From positions 125-50,649 of the forward strand of contig PLSM01000156.1 in NCBI GenBank assembly GCA_003165075.1: a stretch of DNA of 50,525 nucleotides, written 5' to 3'. The notes under the pieces are model-generated. The model was given only the letters and a program-made list of their open reading frames with translations. It was not told the DNA's origin and ran no database searches. Numbering within the stretch: position 1 is the stretch's first letter; each line of letters opens with the position of its first letter. A program made the translations under genes and the position numbers. Source of the DNA: Acidobacteriaceae bacterium. Lineage in GTDB: Bacteria; Acidobacteriota; Terriglobia; Terriglobales; Acidobacteriaceae. Positions 1 to 8,600 of the stretch are shown here, one piece after another.

Positions 1-245
1 AGCGGTTTGTGGCCATGGGCAACGGAGTAGCCCTGGTGCCGCACCTCACGGTGGCCCGGGAACTGGAGACAGGGGACCTGGTGCGGGTGAAGGTGGATGA
101 GCTGGAGTTGAAACGGGTGCTTCGGCTGGTGCACAGGCGGCAGGCTATGCTCTCCTATGCGGCAACAGCGTTTCTGCGCACCGTGCGGTCGATGGCGCAG
201 GAGCAGGGGCCGCCGTTCTACTACCACGTGGAGCGCACGGCGTGA
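1..245 (+). CDS. LysR-family transcriptional regulator, C-terminal end (partial)
   Basis: Only the last 80 or so residues lie in the window; the frame is open to the left edge (in-frame codons run from base 3). The visible part reads RFVAMGNGVALVPHL, which matches the ligand-binding domain end of LysR regulators, where a VAxGxGVALLP strand-turn precedes the last beta strand and helix. The tail after it (LVHRRQAMLSYAATAFL) fits the final helix that usually contains SPAAxAFL. The DNA-binding half and any target cannot be seen. The family assignment is fairly secure; the regulon is unknown. Confidence 0.72.
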   Translation, partial: RFVAMGNGVALVPHLTVARELETGDLVRVKVDELELKRVLRLVHRRQAMLSYAATAFLRTVRSMAQEQGPPFYYHVERTA

Positions 246-515
246 TTTTCTTGCCCCTGGAGCCGATCCGAGCCACGGGTGAGGGCAGAGCCGCAGGGGC
301 CGGAGAGCCGGTGGGAGAGCGATGCGCGCAGCAAAGACGCCTAAATGTCTGCGGCTGCGTCTATTGTTTGAGATCAATCCGAGGCAACCCCTTCCACCGA
401 GAACCGTTCCGGCCATTTACAATGCTGAGAGCGGGGCCCGGTTCGGACCGGAGCACCGGAATCGACAAGCTGGCTGCCAGCCGGATGGTTGCGCAGTCAT
501 GAGGTTCCAGACCGA

Positions 516-1121
516 ATGAAGAAGATCGCCTTTATTGCATTCCTGCTGGCCGTGTGTGTGGCCGCAGGCCGCGCTCAGGAGAGCAGGCAGGACATCAGTC
601 TTAGCGGAACGGCCATTATTGAGCCGTTCATTGCCTCATCTACCGACGTTCAGGTCCACTCCAACTATGGGCTTGGCGCATTGGCCAGCTACCGGTTCAT
701 GCTCACGCCTTCGAGCGCCCTGGAAGCGAACTATGGCATGACCTACCAGAACACCATTCGCTACATCATCAGCAATACCAACAACTACAACATATTGACC
801 CGTAACGAGGAGATTTCGGCCGCGTACGTGCGCAGTTTCACCTACCGCAAGTTCAATCCATTTCTCGAGGCAGGACCGGGCGTGCTGATTTTCCTTCCCA
901 TTCGCAACTCCAGCACTACGCTGATTGACGCCAAGCAGGCGATGGGCATTGGGGGAATGTACGGCGCCGGATTTGCGTATGAAATCAGCCCCAGCTTTGA
1001 CATCCGCGCGGAATACCGGGGCTTTGTGACCAAGGTGCCGACGTTTGGCGATACGCTTCTCGATACCAAGAGGTGGTACAACGTTTTCAACCCCACGGTG
1101 GGCGTAGCGTATCACTTCTAG
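516..1121 (+). CDS. Small outer-membrane beta-barrel protein
   Basis: This 201-residue protein begins MKKIAFIAFLLAVCVAAGRAQ, a clear Sec signal peptide with a likely cleavage after GRAQ or ARA-like residues near position 20. The mature part alternates polar and hydrophobic residues as amphipathic strands (for example SNYGLGALASYRF, FDIRAEYRGF) and ends in YHF, the aromatic terminus recognised by the BAM machinery. It resembles the OmpW/OmpA-type eight-strand porin-like fold, with no OmpA peptidoglycan domain. I chose the ATG at 516 because an upstream in-frame start would put charged residues before the signal peptide. A TACAAT at 418-423 could be its -10 box. Role unknown; it stands alone and faces the convergent pheA gene. 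Confidence 0.75.
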   Translation: MKKIAFIAFLLAVCVAAGRAQESRQDISLSGTAIIEPFIASSTDVQVHSNYGLGALASYRFMLTPSSALEANYGMTYQNTIRYIISNTNNYNILTRNEEISAAYVRSFTYRKFNPFLEAGPGVLIFLPIRNSSTTLIDAKQAMGIGGMYGAGFAYEISPSFDIRAEYRGFVTKVPTFGDTLLDTKRWYNVFNPTVGVAYHF

Positions 1122-1168
1122 GACCACAGTTGTAATTGCTTTCTGGCCCATGAAAGCAGCGAAGGCCC

Positions 1169-1220
1169 GGGCCTGAAGGCCCTGAGAATTCGCACTCATT
1201 CCGGGGGCTGAAGCCCCCGG
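1169..1220. repeat. Pair of GC-rich palindromes between convergent genes
   Basis: Two hairpins lie side by side. The first, 1169-1182, reads GGGCCTGAAGGCCC (6-bp arms); the second, 1201-1220, reads CCGGGGGCTGAAGCCCCCGG (9-bp arms). Both share the loop-proximal core CTGAAG. They sit between the ends of the outer-membrane protein gene and pheA, which converge. Such CTGAAG-centred hairpins look like REP-type dispersed units of acidobacterial genomes and could also act as a two-way transcription stop, though no T-tract follows. Confidence 0.55.
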
Positions 1221-1250
1221 CTCCCTCCGGAACGCGTATTTCCGCAGCCT

Positions 1251-2195
1251 CTATAGCTGAGCTTCCTTGTAGCGCCCCAGTTCCTTCAGCATGGCGCAAT
1301 GTGGATGGAGCGCCTGAAGCACGCGCGCGCTGTCCTCTGGCGCGTGGATCTGGTAGTCCACATAGAAGATGTACTCCCATGGCTTGCCGTGCACGGGGCG
1401 GGACTCGATTTTGGTGAGGTTGGTGCCGATGGCAGAGAACTCAGAGAGCGCGGCCACCAGCGTACCGGGGCGATTTTCGACCGAGAATGCGAGGCTGATC
1501 TTGTTCGATGCTGGATCGATGACGGAATCCGCAGTACGGCGCACAAGGAAGAAGCGGGTATAGTTTTCAGGGTTGTCTTCGATATTCGCCTGGAGAATGT
1601 TGGCACCATAGAAGTGAGCCGCCGCCTGGCTGGCGATGGCCGCGGCGTGACGGTCACGCAATTCGACCAGTTGCTTCACGCTCCCCGCAGTGTCGTAGAA
1701 GGCGCAGGCCTCCATTTTGGGATGCGCGGCCAGAAAGCGCCGGCACTGGGCCAGAGCGACGGGGTGGGAAAACACGCGATCGATATCGCCGATGGCCGAT
1801 CCGGCGACGGCGATAAGGTTGTGGCGGATACGCAGCAGGGTCTCGCGCTCTACTTTTACATCGTGGGCCAGGAGTAGGTCAAAGTGCTCTGAAACGGAGC
1901 CGGCGAGGCTGTTCTCAATGGGTATTACCGCAGCCTCTACGCTTCCGTTGGCCAACGCCGCAAAGACGTCGGCTGAAAGCGCAATGGGAACGATCTGGGC
2001 GCCGGGGTCGAGTTTAATTGCCGCTTCGTGACTGAAGGAGCCCGGTTCTCCCTGGATGGCAATCTTCATTCCGATGGCTGTTTCTCCTGATGCCTGACTG
2101 CGGGCGGAAGCTTCAGAGGCCTGCTGCACGGGCTGCTTTCTGGCACCATACCACGGGTCTGGCGGAGAATGCTTTGAGCCGGGACGAGAAGACAT
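1251..2195 (-). CDS. pheA: Prephenate dehydratase
   Basis: The enzyme converts prephenate to phenylpyruvate in phenylalanine biosynthesis. The catalytic domain starts at MKIAIQGEPGSFSHEAA and carries the conserved ENYTRFFLV segment, whose Thr-Arg-Phe is the active-site motif. An ACT regulatory domain follows (VENRPGTLVAALSEF and the phenylalanine-binding ESRPV). No chorismate mutase domain is present, so this is the monofunctional type. I chose the start at 2195 because GGAGGTGA lies five bases upstream; this adds a Ser/Pro-rich leader of about 42 residues before the domain. A start at 2069 would trim that leader but has a poorly spaced ribosome site. The start lies five bases after the stop of the prenyltransferase gene, so the two are probably translationally coupled. 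Confidence 0.93.
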   Translation of the reverse strand: MSSRPGSKHSPPDPWYGARKQPVQQASEASARSQASGETAIGMKIAIQGEPGSFSHEAAIKLDPGAQIVPIALSADVFAALANGSVEAAVIPIENSLAGSVSEHFDLLLAHDVKVERETLLRIRHNLIAVAGSAIGDIDRVFSHPVALAQCRRFLAAHPKMEACAFYDTAGSVKQLVELRDRHAAAIASQAAAHFYGANILQANIEDNPENYTRFFLVRRTADSVIDPASNKISLAFSVENRPGTLVAALSEFSAIGTNLTKIESRPVHGKPWEYIFYVDYQIHAPEDSARVLQALHPHCAMLKELGRYKEAQL

Positions 2196-2200
2196 ACGAT

Positions 2201-3067
2201 TCACCTCCGCAACCACAGGTCAGTGGCCACAAAAACCAGGAAAACCGTGGCAATGACGCCATTCATGGCAAAGAATGCGGCGTTGAGGCGGCGCAGATCG
2301 CGGGGCGACACCAGGGAGTGTTCGTAGGCCAACAGCAAGCCCGCGGCGGCAATACCCAGCCAACCGGCCAAGCTGAAGTGGAAGAGAAGCCCGAACCAAA
2401 GCAGCAGGCCAAGCATCGCCAGGTGCATCAGGCGCGCGGCCCAGAACGCAGCCGGTATACCGACGGCCTGGGGCAAGCTGTGCAAACCGGCGGCGCGATC
2501 GTGCTCGAAATCCTGGCAGGCGTAGAGCACATCAAAACCGCCTGCCCACAGCGTTACCGCCGCGGTCAGCACCAGAATGCGGGGGTCTAGGCTGCCGCGC
2601 ACGGCAATCCATGCCGCCGAGGGAGCCAGGCCCAGGGCGAGGCCCAACACCAGGTGCGACCAGCGCGTGAGGCGCTTCATGTAGCTATAGCCCAACAGCA
2701 CCAGCAGTACAACCGGCGACAGGTAAAGCGTGAACCGGTTGAGCGCGGCAGAGGCCAGCACGAATGCGAGCGCCATGAACACGGTGAAGCCGAGAACGAA
2801 CTGGCGCGAGAGCAGTCCGGCGGGAATGGCGCGGGTGCGCGTGCGGGGATTGGCGGCGTCGAGGTCAGCGTCGGCCCAGCGGTTGAAGGCCATGGCGCAG
2901 GAGCGCGCCGTGATCATGGCCACCAGAATCCAAAGCAGGGTGCGCAGGGCAGGCAGACCACGGGCGGCGAGCAGGGTGGCGGTGAGGGCAAATGGAAGCG
3001 CGAAGATGGAGTGCTCCCACTTGATCATCTCCAGCGTGGTGCGCGTCTTGGACAACATGCCTGGCAT
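2201..3067 (-). CDS. UbiA-family polyprenyltransferase (MqnP-like)
   Basis: An integral membrane enzyme that attaches a polyprenyl chain to an aromatic ring for quinone synthesis. The 288-residue protein has about eight hydrophobic segments and the two Asp-rich metal-diphosphate motifs: NRWADADLDAANPRT near residue 62 (NDxxDxxxD type) and YACQDFEHDRAAG near residue 182. The N-terminal KWEHSIFALPFALTA is typical of the UbiA-like group that includes MqnP of the futalosine menaquinone pathway. The substrate cannot be fixed from sequence: 4-hydroxybenzoate (UbiA) or the menaquinone intermediate are both possible, the latter more likely for Acidobacteriota. It is upstream of and nearly contiguous with pheA. 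A start three codons in (3058) is possible. Confidence 0.87.
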   Translation of the reverse strand: MPGMLSKTRTTLEMIKWEHSIFALPFALTATLLAARGLPALRTLLWILVAMITARSCAMAFNRWADADLDAANPRTRTRAIPAGLLSRQFVLGFTVFMALAFVLASAALNRFTLYLSPVVLLVLLGYSYMKRLTRWSHLVLGLALGLAPSAAWIAVRGSLDPRILVLTAAVTLWAGGFDVLYACQDFEHDRAAGLHSLPQAVGIPAAFWAARLMHLAMLGLLLWFGLLFHFSLAGWLGIAAAGLLLAYEHSLVSPRDLRRLNAAFFAMNGVIATVFLVFVATDLWLRR

Positions 3068-3223
3068 CTACAAACCCTATCTGGCAGTGTAATTGAGCAG
3101 GGAAGGGGCAAGAACGGACCGCGGGCTCACAGAGATGGGGTTCATCCGGCCCAGAGGCGGAGTTGGACTTCTGCGACGCTGGGTGTAGCTTGTTCTGTGG
3201 TCCCACGGAGGGAAAGAATCACG

Positions 3224-3910
3224 ATGAAAAGGTCTGAAATCAACCGGTCCATTGCCGAAGCCGCAGCGTTCTTTGCGGAGAACCGCTTCATGCTGCCTCC
3301 GTATGCGGAATGGACGCCGGAGGACTGGAAACAGAGCGGCAGTGAAGCCGATGAACTGCGCGCGCAGAAGCTGGGCTGGGATGTAACGGATTTCAACTCA
3401 GGGAATTTTGCAGCGGTGGGCCTGACGCTGTTTACGCTGCGCAACGGCCTGGCCGGGGGCAAAGCGGCCAAGGTCTACGCCGAGAAGATCATGTTTGTGG
3501 GCCAGAACCAGGTGACGCCGATGCACTACCATGCGCGCAAGACAGAAGACATCATCAACCGCGGAGGGAAAGGGACGGGGCGCCTTGCAGTGCAACTCTA
3601 CAATTCGAGCGAAGAGGGTGGGCTTGCGGAAGGCGTAGTGACGGTGACCTGCGATGGAATCCAGCGCCAGGTGGAAGCCGGAGGCACGGTGATCCTAGGC
3701 CCGGGCGAGTCGATCACGCTCACTCCGCATCTCTACCACACGTTCTATGCGGTGGATGGAGCGGGGCTGATCGGGGAAGTTTCGTCGGTCAACGATGATG
3801 ATATGGATAACTTCTTCCTGGAGCCGCTGCCCCGGTATCCCGAGATCGTTGAGAACGAACCTGCGGTGCGTCTGCTGTGCACCGAGTACGAGAGATTTGC
3901 GGCGGAGTAA
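3224..3910 (+). CDS. D-lyxose ketol-isomerase family sugar isomerase
   Basis: The 228-residue protein matches the single-domain cupin-type D-lyxose isomerases, which interconvert D-lyxose with D-xylulose and D-mannose with D-fructose. Visible metal-site residues are HYHARKTED (His101, His103, Lys106, Glu108) and HLYHTF (His169, His172), arranged on a double-stranded beta-helix. Length is normal for the family. The ATG at 3224 has GGAGGGAAAG just upstream. The reading frame is open for 570 more bases to the left, but that part is antisense to the prenyltransferase gene and was excluded. It is a single gene with no sugar transporter beside it, so the in vivo substrate is inferred only from family. 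Confidence 0.85.
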   Translation: MKRSEINRSIAEAAAFFAENRFMLPPYAEWTPEDWKQSGSEADELRAQKLGWDVTDFNSGNFAAVGLTLFTLRNGLAGGKAAKVYAEKIMFVGQNQVTPMHYHARKTEDIINRGGKGTGRLAVQLYNSSEEGGLAEGVVTVTCDGIQRQVEAGGTVILGPGESITLTPHLYHTFYAVDGAGLIGEVSSVNDDDMDNFFLEPLPRYPEIVENEPAVRLLCTEYERFAAE

Positions 3911-3974
3911 TCCCACAGTTGAGCTGCAAAGCCTCTGTCTTCGGGCATCGCGCTGGTGCGTGGTGCGCGGCGCT

Positions 3975-4319
3975 TTACGCGCCGGCTTCTTCGACGCTGG
4001 CGACGAGGGGAAGGACGGTATCGACCCTGGTGATCTTAAAGAGGTCGAGCACCCGGCTGCTGGAGCCGGCCACGATCAGCCGCACACCCCTGGTCTGGCA
4101 ATGGACGTAGTGATTCATCAAGAGGCCCATACCTGCCGAATCCATGTAGGGAACGCCGCTGAGATCGAAGATGGTGAGGCGCGGCGCCGGGGTACTGCGA
4201 AGTTCCGACTGGAACTCGAACATATTACGCAGGGTAAGGGGGCCGGAAAGAGTGTAGATGAGGATATCGGGAGTCTTGCCTTCTTTGCGGTCAATCGACA
4301 GGGGCGCGTCAGTGAGCAT
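3975..4319 (-). CDS. STAS-domain anti-sigma factor antagonist
   Basis: A 114-residue single STAS domain of the SpoIIAA/RsbV type. The diagnostic segment is PYMDSAGMGLLM, where the Ser of DSAG is the residue phosphorylated by a partner kinase to switch binding to an anti-sigma factor on or off. FDLSGVPYM is the preceding strand. No kinase or phosphatase lies next to it, so its partner must be elsewhere. It converges with the lyxose isomerase gene. Confidence 0.82.
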   Translation of the reverse strand: MLTDAPLSIDRKEGKTPDILIYTLSGPLTLRNMFEFQSELRSTPAPRLTIFDLSGVPYMDSAGMGLLMNHYVHCQTRGVRLIVAGSSSRVLDLFKITRVDTVLPLVASVEEAGA

Positions 4320-4422
4320 GGCTAGATAAGTGTAAGGAATAAAACGGGCTCTGTGATTACAGTTGTGTGAATGTCGCGGGGTTACGGCGGGTCAGTATTA
4401 CACAAGTAAAGTCAGATTGCGA

Positions 4423-4478
4423 TTTCTGGTTTCCCACCCATTCCGCAAAGAACGCGGAATAGGTGGGAAACCCAGATT
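4423..4478. repeat. Long imperfect palindrome in intergenic region
   Basis: The arms TCTGG-TTTCCCACCCATTCCGC (4425-4446) and GCGGAATAGGTGGGAAACCCAGA (4452-4474) pair along almost their whole length, with one bulged base and one mismatch, around a five-base loop. The flanks TTTCCCA and TGGG resemble the three later palindromes at 24261, 26586 and 33803, so this may be a diverged member of the same family. It lies upstream of the STAS gene and downstream of the BON gene. Confidence 0.6.
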
Positions 4479-4510
4479 TCTGTTTACGCTCGAATCGAAG
4501 ATGCTCGAGC

Positions 4511-4551
4511 GAAAACCGCCCCACGGAAGGAGAGAAATCCGTGGGGCGGTT
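4511..4551 (-). terminator. Rho-independent terminator of the BON-domain gene
   Basis: Perfect 14-bp arms AACCGCCCCACGGA (4514-4527) and TCCGTGGGGCGGTT (4538-4551) enclose a 10-base loop. Read on the minus strand the stem is followed by TTTTCG. It lies 38 bases after the stop codon of the BON-domain gene, as expected for its transcription stop. Confidence 0.75.
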
Positions 4552-4588
4552 GGGTGCGCGGCGAAGAGATGGGCCGCGGGGTCTCAGT

Positions 4589-5392
4589 TTACTTTTGCGC
4601 CTCACCGGGCTGGTTGGCTACCTGCAGGTAGTTCTTCACACTGAAGACGCCGGGAACGCCGTTGGCGCGCAGAAAGGCCGTTTCCTTGTCAGCCTGTGAA
4701 TCCACCATGCCATACAACTCCACGTTGCCGTTCTGCACCGAGATGCGGATCGGGTTGGCGGGGTCGACGGCGTACTTGTTCAGCGACGGGTAGCCATAGA
4801 CAGCACGAGCCACCTGCATCCGGGTGCGGTCGTCCATCATGGAGACTGGATCGACCTCGATCTCGCCGACCACGTCCTTGACGCCGGGATAGGTGCTTAC
4901 CAGGGCCATGGCGGAGTCCTTGTCCACATCGGTACGGGCATGGCCGCCCAGAGTAACCGAGCCGTTTTCGACGCTTACAGTGATGGCGTTGAACGCGTTG
5001 CCGTAACCTACGCGGTCATACTGAAGTTTCTCAGCCAGCTTGGCCTGGAGTTCGCTGTCGGGAACCGTGGGGCCGGCGACCTCGATGAGGTTACGCACCG
5101 CCGTCACTCCCTTGGCATGGCGCACGCGCTTGTCTGCGTCGGCCTTGTATTCATAAAGGCTGACGCTGCCGGTCAGGGTGGCAATGCCGTTCTCCACGTT
5201 GACCTTTACATCTTTAAACTGTGATTTATCAAGCCGTTTCGCGGCTTCATTGGCCGCGGGGCTGTCCTGCTGCCCCACAGCGATTACGCCGGAATTCCTT
5301 GCCGCCATCGAGATGCGGGGAAGGCAAAGGAGGGATCCGGCGAGCATGACCGCCAGGACAGCGGCTGGTGTAAGACGCATCGTCCTTGTCAT
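4589..5392 (-). CDS. Secreted protein with three BON domains
   Basis: The 267-residue product has an N-terminal signal peptide (TPAAVLAVMLAGSLLCLPRISMAA) and then three BON modules, each with the typical VxVxNGxVxLxG strand: VKVNVENGIATLTG, ITVSVENGSVTLGG and IRISVQNGNVELYG. BON domains in the OsmY/DolP group bind phospholipid or help outer-membrane stability in the periplasm; the exact role here is inferred. The start at 5392 was chosen because AAGGAGG lies nine bases upstream and the signal peptide begins directly after it. It is a single gene with its own terminator. Confidence 0.85.
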   Translation of the reverse strand: MTRTMRLTPAAVLAVMLAGSLLCLPRISMAARNSGVIAVGQQDSPAANEAAKRLDKSQFKDVKVNVENGIATLTGSVSLYEYKADADKRVRHAKGVTAVRNLIEVAGPTVPDSELQAKLAEKLQYDRVGYGNAFNAITVSVENGSVTLGGHARTDVDKDSAMALVSTYPGVKDVVGEIEVDPVSMMDDRTRMQVARAVYGYPSLNKYAVDPANPIRISVQNGNVELYGMVDSQADKETAFLRANGVPGVFSVKNYLQVANQPGEAQK

Positions 5393-5633
5393 TTTCGACT
5401 CCTCCTTAAAACTGAGATAAGGCCCCAGGATTTGCGCGAGATTCAAAGACCTTAGAGCTGGAGCTTTGAGCACCCGGCAAGCGCCCGTGGACTCGACCTT
5501 CGCCGTTATAGACTCCCAAGTTCAGGAAAAGTTTCGGAACTTAAAACTACCGATACGATGCCGGGAAGGACCGCAAGGGTTGCGCGAGAATTCGCTCTTC
5601 GATGAAACAAGAAGGGATTCAGGCCCGCGAGTA

Positions 5634-8600
5634 TTAGCGGTAACGGCGGGTGGCCTTGATGACCATGGAAAACACGCCCGACTCGTCGCGCGTCACCAAC
5701 AGGGATACGTGGCGGTTGATAGCGATTTCAGCCTGCAATAACTGTTGCGCCGTGGTGTTCACGTTGGTGGCATAGGTGAGAGTGAGATTCCTGCCCAGTT
5801 GCTCGTCGACAGTGATGCGGGTGGTGGAGTTGCCCAGCGCGCCCAGGTAACTGGGGTCGACCTTGACCGAGCCGGCACCAAACAGCTTTTGCACGCGGCT
5901 GCTGACGGTGGCGTTGAGAGCTCCGCCGAGCAGGGCGTCGGTGGCGGGGTTGTTGGCGATCTGCTCCTGCTGCTGGGTGTAAATGCCGCGCTCATTCTGG
6001 GTGCGTCCCAGGGCCAGCAGAGCCACCACGTCGGCCTCGGGCAGGGGTGGATCGCTGCGGTAGCTGACCGCCATCTTGTCGAGAGAGCCGTGCAGGCCGA
6101 GGGTGATGTCGTAGTCTTCGACACGGGCGGTGGCGTTGAGGTCGAGAGAGGGCTCGATGCGGACGGGATTGGTGAACGTGATGTCGCCGCGCTGCAGATC
6201 GTAGCGGGTTCCGGCGATGGTGGCGCTGCCCTCGGTGATGGAGATGCGGCCCAGCAGCGAGGGCGTGGCCAGGGTGCCGCGCAAGCGCAGGTCCACATCG
6301 CCGGCGAGCTTGGCGTAGGCATTCTGGAAGTTCAACTGCGGCGAAGAGAGAATGCGCACGTCGAGGCGGATGTGGTTGGAGGGAGCGTCGGGCGGCGCGA
6401 CGGGCTGTACCTTACCGGCCAGGGTGGTGAGGCTGGCGATGTCCAGATCGGGGCTGACGGAGAAGCGCGTGAGCATCACGCCACCGCTAAGCAGAAGGCT
6501 GTTTTGCGAGCCCTGCAAGCGGAGTGTGGCGTCAGCCAGCGAACTGACCCCGGGCGGATAACGAATGCGGATTCCCTTGCCGGTAACGGACAAGTCGGCA
6601 AAGATGCCGCGCTGGTAGGCCAGGTAGCCGGAGACGCTTAGCTGTCCGCCGCCAGTGGTTGCGGTCAGCGAACGAACTTCGAGCCGGTTCTGGTTGAACT
6701 CCAGCGAACCATGCAACTGGCTGAGGCTGTTGGGCAGGTCTTCAAGCGCCAGGGATGCGTTCTGAAAGTCGATGCGGCCGCTGAGGCCGGGGTTGTCGAG
6801 GGGGCCGTGCGCCTCTACCTGGAAGGTTGTGATGCCGCCGGCGGTCAGGTCGGGGTCCAGGGTCTCGGCCAGCTTCAGGTTGATGGAACCGCTGGCAGCG
6901 ACGTCGAGCTGACGCTTGCCGTTGATGGCCAGATCGCCCTGCACATGCAGGTCGGTCTGCTCGCCGGTGACGTGGAGGGGATCGAGATGGATGTGGGCAT
7001 TGGCCAGGGTGGCGTGGACGCCGCCCTCGCTGCGCAGATGAATACCCACCACCGTAGCCTCGAGTTGCTGCAGGCGAGCATCGCCGCGCAACTGTTCAAG
7101 ATGGGCCAATGGCCCCTCGACATGGATTGTGCCGGCCAGCGCGGACTCACCGGTCAGTCCCTGGATGTGCGCCATCCTGAGCAGTGCGTCGATATTGAAC
7201 TGAGAAAAGTTGAGGGTGGCCTGGGTGAGATGTTCGCCGTCAAGCAAGGTCTGGCCGTGTGCGGAGAGCGCGGCGGATTCAAAGCGCGTGGTGAGGTCGT
7301 AGGTCAAGGCATGATTGGCGGTGTGGGCGGCGATCTCAACTGCGCCCACCTGTTCGCCGCTGAGGGTCAGTCCGCCGAGGGCAGCGTGGCTCTTAAGATT
7401 GGGATCGCTCGGGGTTCCTGAGCCGGTCAACGAGAAGGCGAGCTTGCCGGCCAAAGTGACACCTGACTGCCGGAGACGCTCGATTTTGGCCACGTCGATA
7501 CCCGAGCCGTGGGCATCGATTTGAAATTGCCGGGAGCGGAGATCGTAGCTGCCGGAGGCGGAAACAGTTCCTGCCGGATTATTGGCGGTGACGGAACTGA
7601 GCTGCACCACCTGTCCCACGATCTTGCCCTGGGCCCGCATGCGCGTCAGCGGCTCTCCATAGGCGGAGCCCCGGTCCAACTCGACCCAACCGGAGCCATC
7701 CAGCGCATGGAGAGGCCCATCGGCCGCGACCTGCGCGTTGAGCTGGCCAGTCAAGGGCAAGTCCTGTCCGGTCAAGGGCAACATCTCTGCCAGGCTTACA
7801 TTGGAGGCGCTAAGGCGCAGATGGAGCAGGGAATTGGAATCGAAGGAGGGCTGACCGGCGGGGCGCCGAGGAACGGTGGCAGGTGGTCCTGCGCGACCAC
7901 CTCCGCGGCGACGGTTTGTTGAGGCTGTGGGCGCGATTTCGGCCGCGGAAAGGGTTGCCTCGATGCCGATGGCGGCCTGGCCGTGGTGGAGCTCGCCGTG
8001 ATCGATGGCTATGCGGTCCGCGGCATAGCTGCCCGTAGCGTCCACCGTGTCCCACTGCACAACCTGGGGCTTGGCGGAGTGGTCATTGGTGCTGGGCGGA
8101 ATCTCGATGGACAGGCTGGTGGCCTTGAGGTTGCCGGCAATATGAGGATCGGTGAGCGAGCCGGCCCACGTGCCGTGAAAGTCCGCCTGACCGCCCAGGG
8201 CAATGGGCAGGGCCGCGACACCCGATTTCCCGTCGTGAACGAGGCCCAGACTGCGCAGGACGGTGTCGAACTCGCCCAGGTTATGAGACTGAAAATCGAT
8301 GCTGAGCGCAGAGGGACTGGAGAGCGGATAGGCGCCCAGGTGACCGTGGGCCTGGATATGGCTGGCGGGCATTGCAACGTCCAGGGTACGCACATCCACG
8401 GCTCCGTCACGTTGGGTATAGGTGGCGTCGATGGAGCCGCTCGTGGGAGCTTCAGAAGCCTGTGGTGAAGGCCTGGCGCCGGGGCTCATGCTGAGCGTGG
8501 CGCTCACCACGAGAGTGTTGTCGTCGCCATTGATCCAGGTCGCCGTGGCAGGGCCGTTCAGGTGGGCGTCGAGGCCCAGTCTTTGGAAGGGCGGCTGGCC

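Noticed and set aside
2654..3223. In-frame extension of the lyxose-isomerase gene to the left
   Set aside because: It is antisense to the prenyltransferase gene, low-complexity in composition, and the isomerase has its own ribosome site at 3207.
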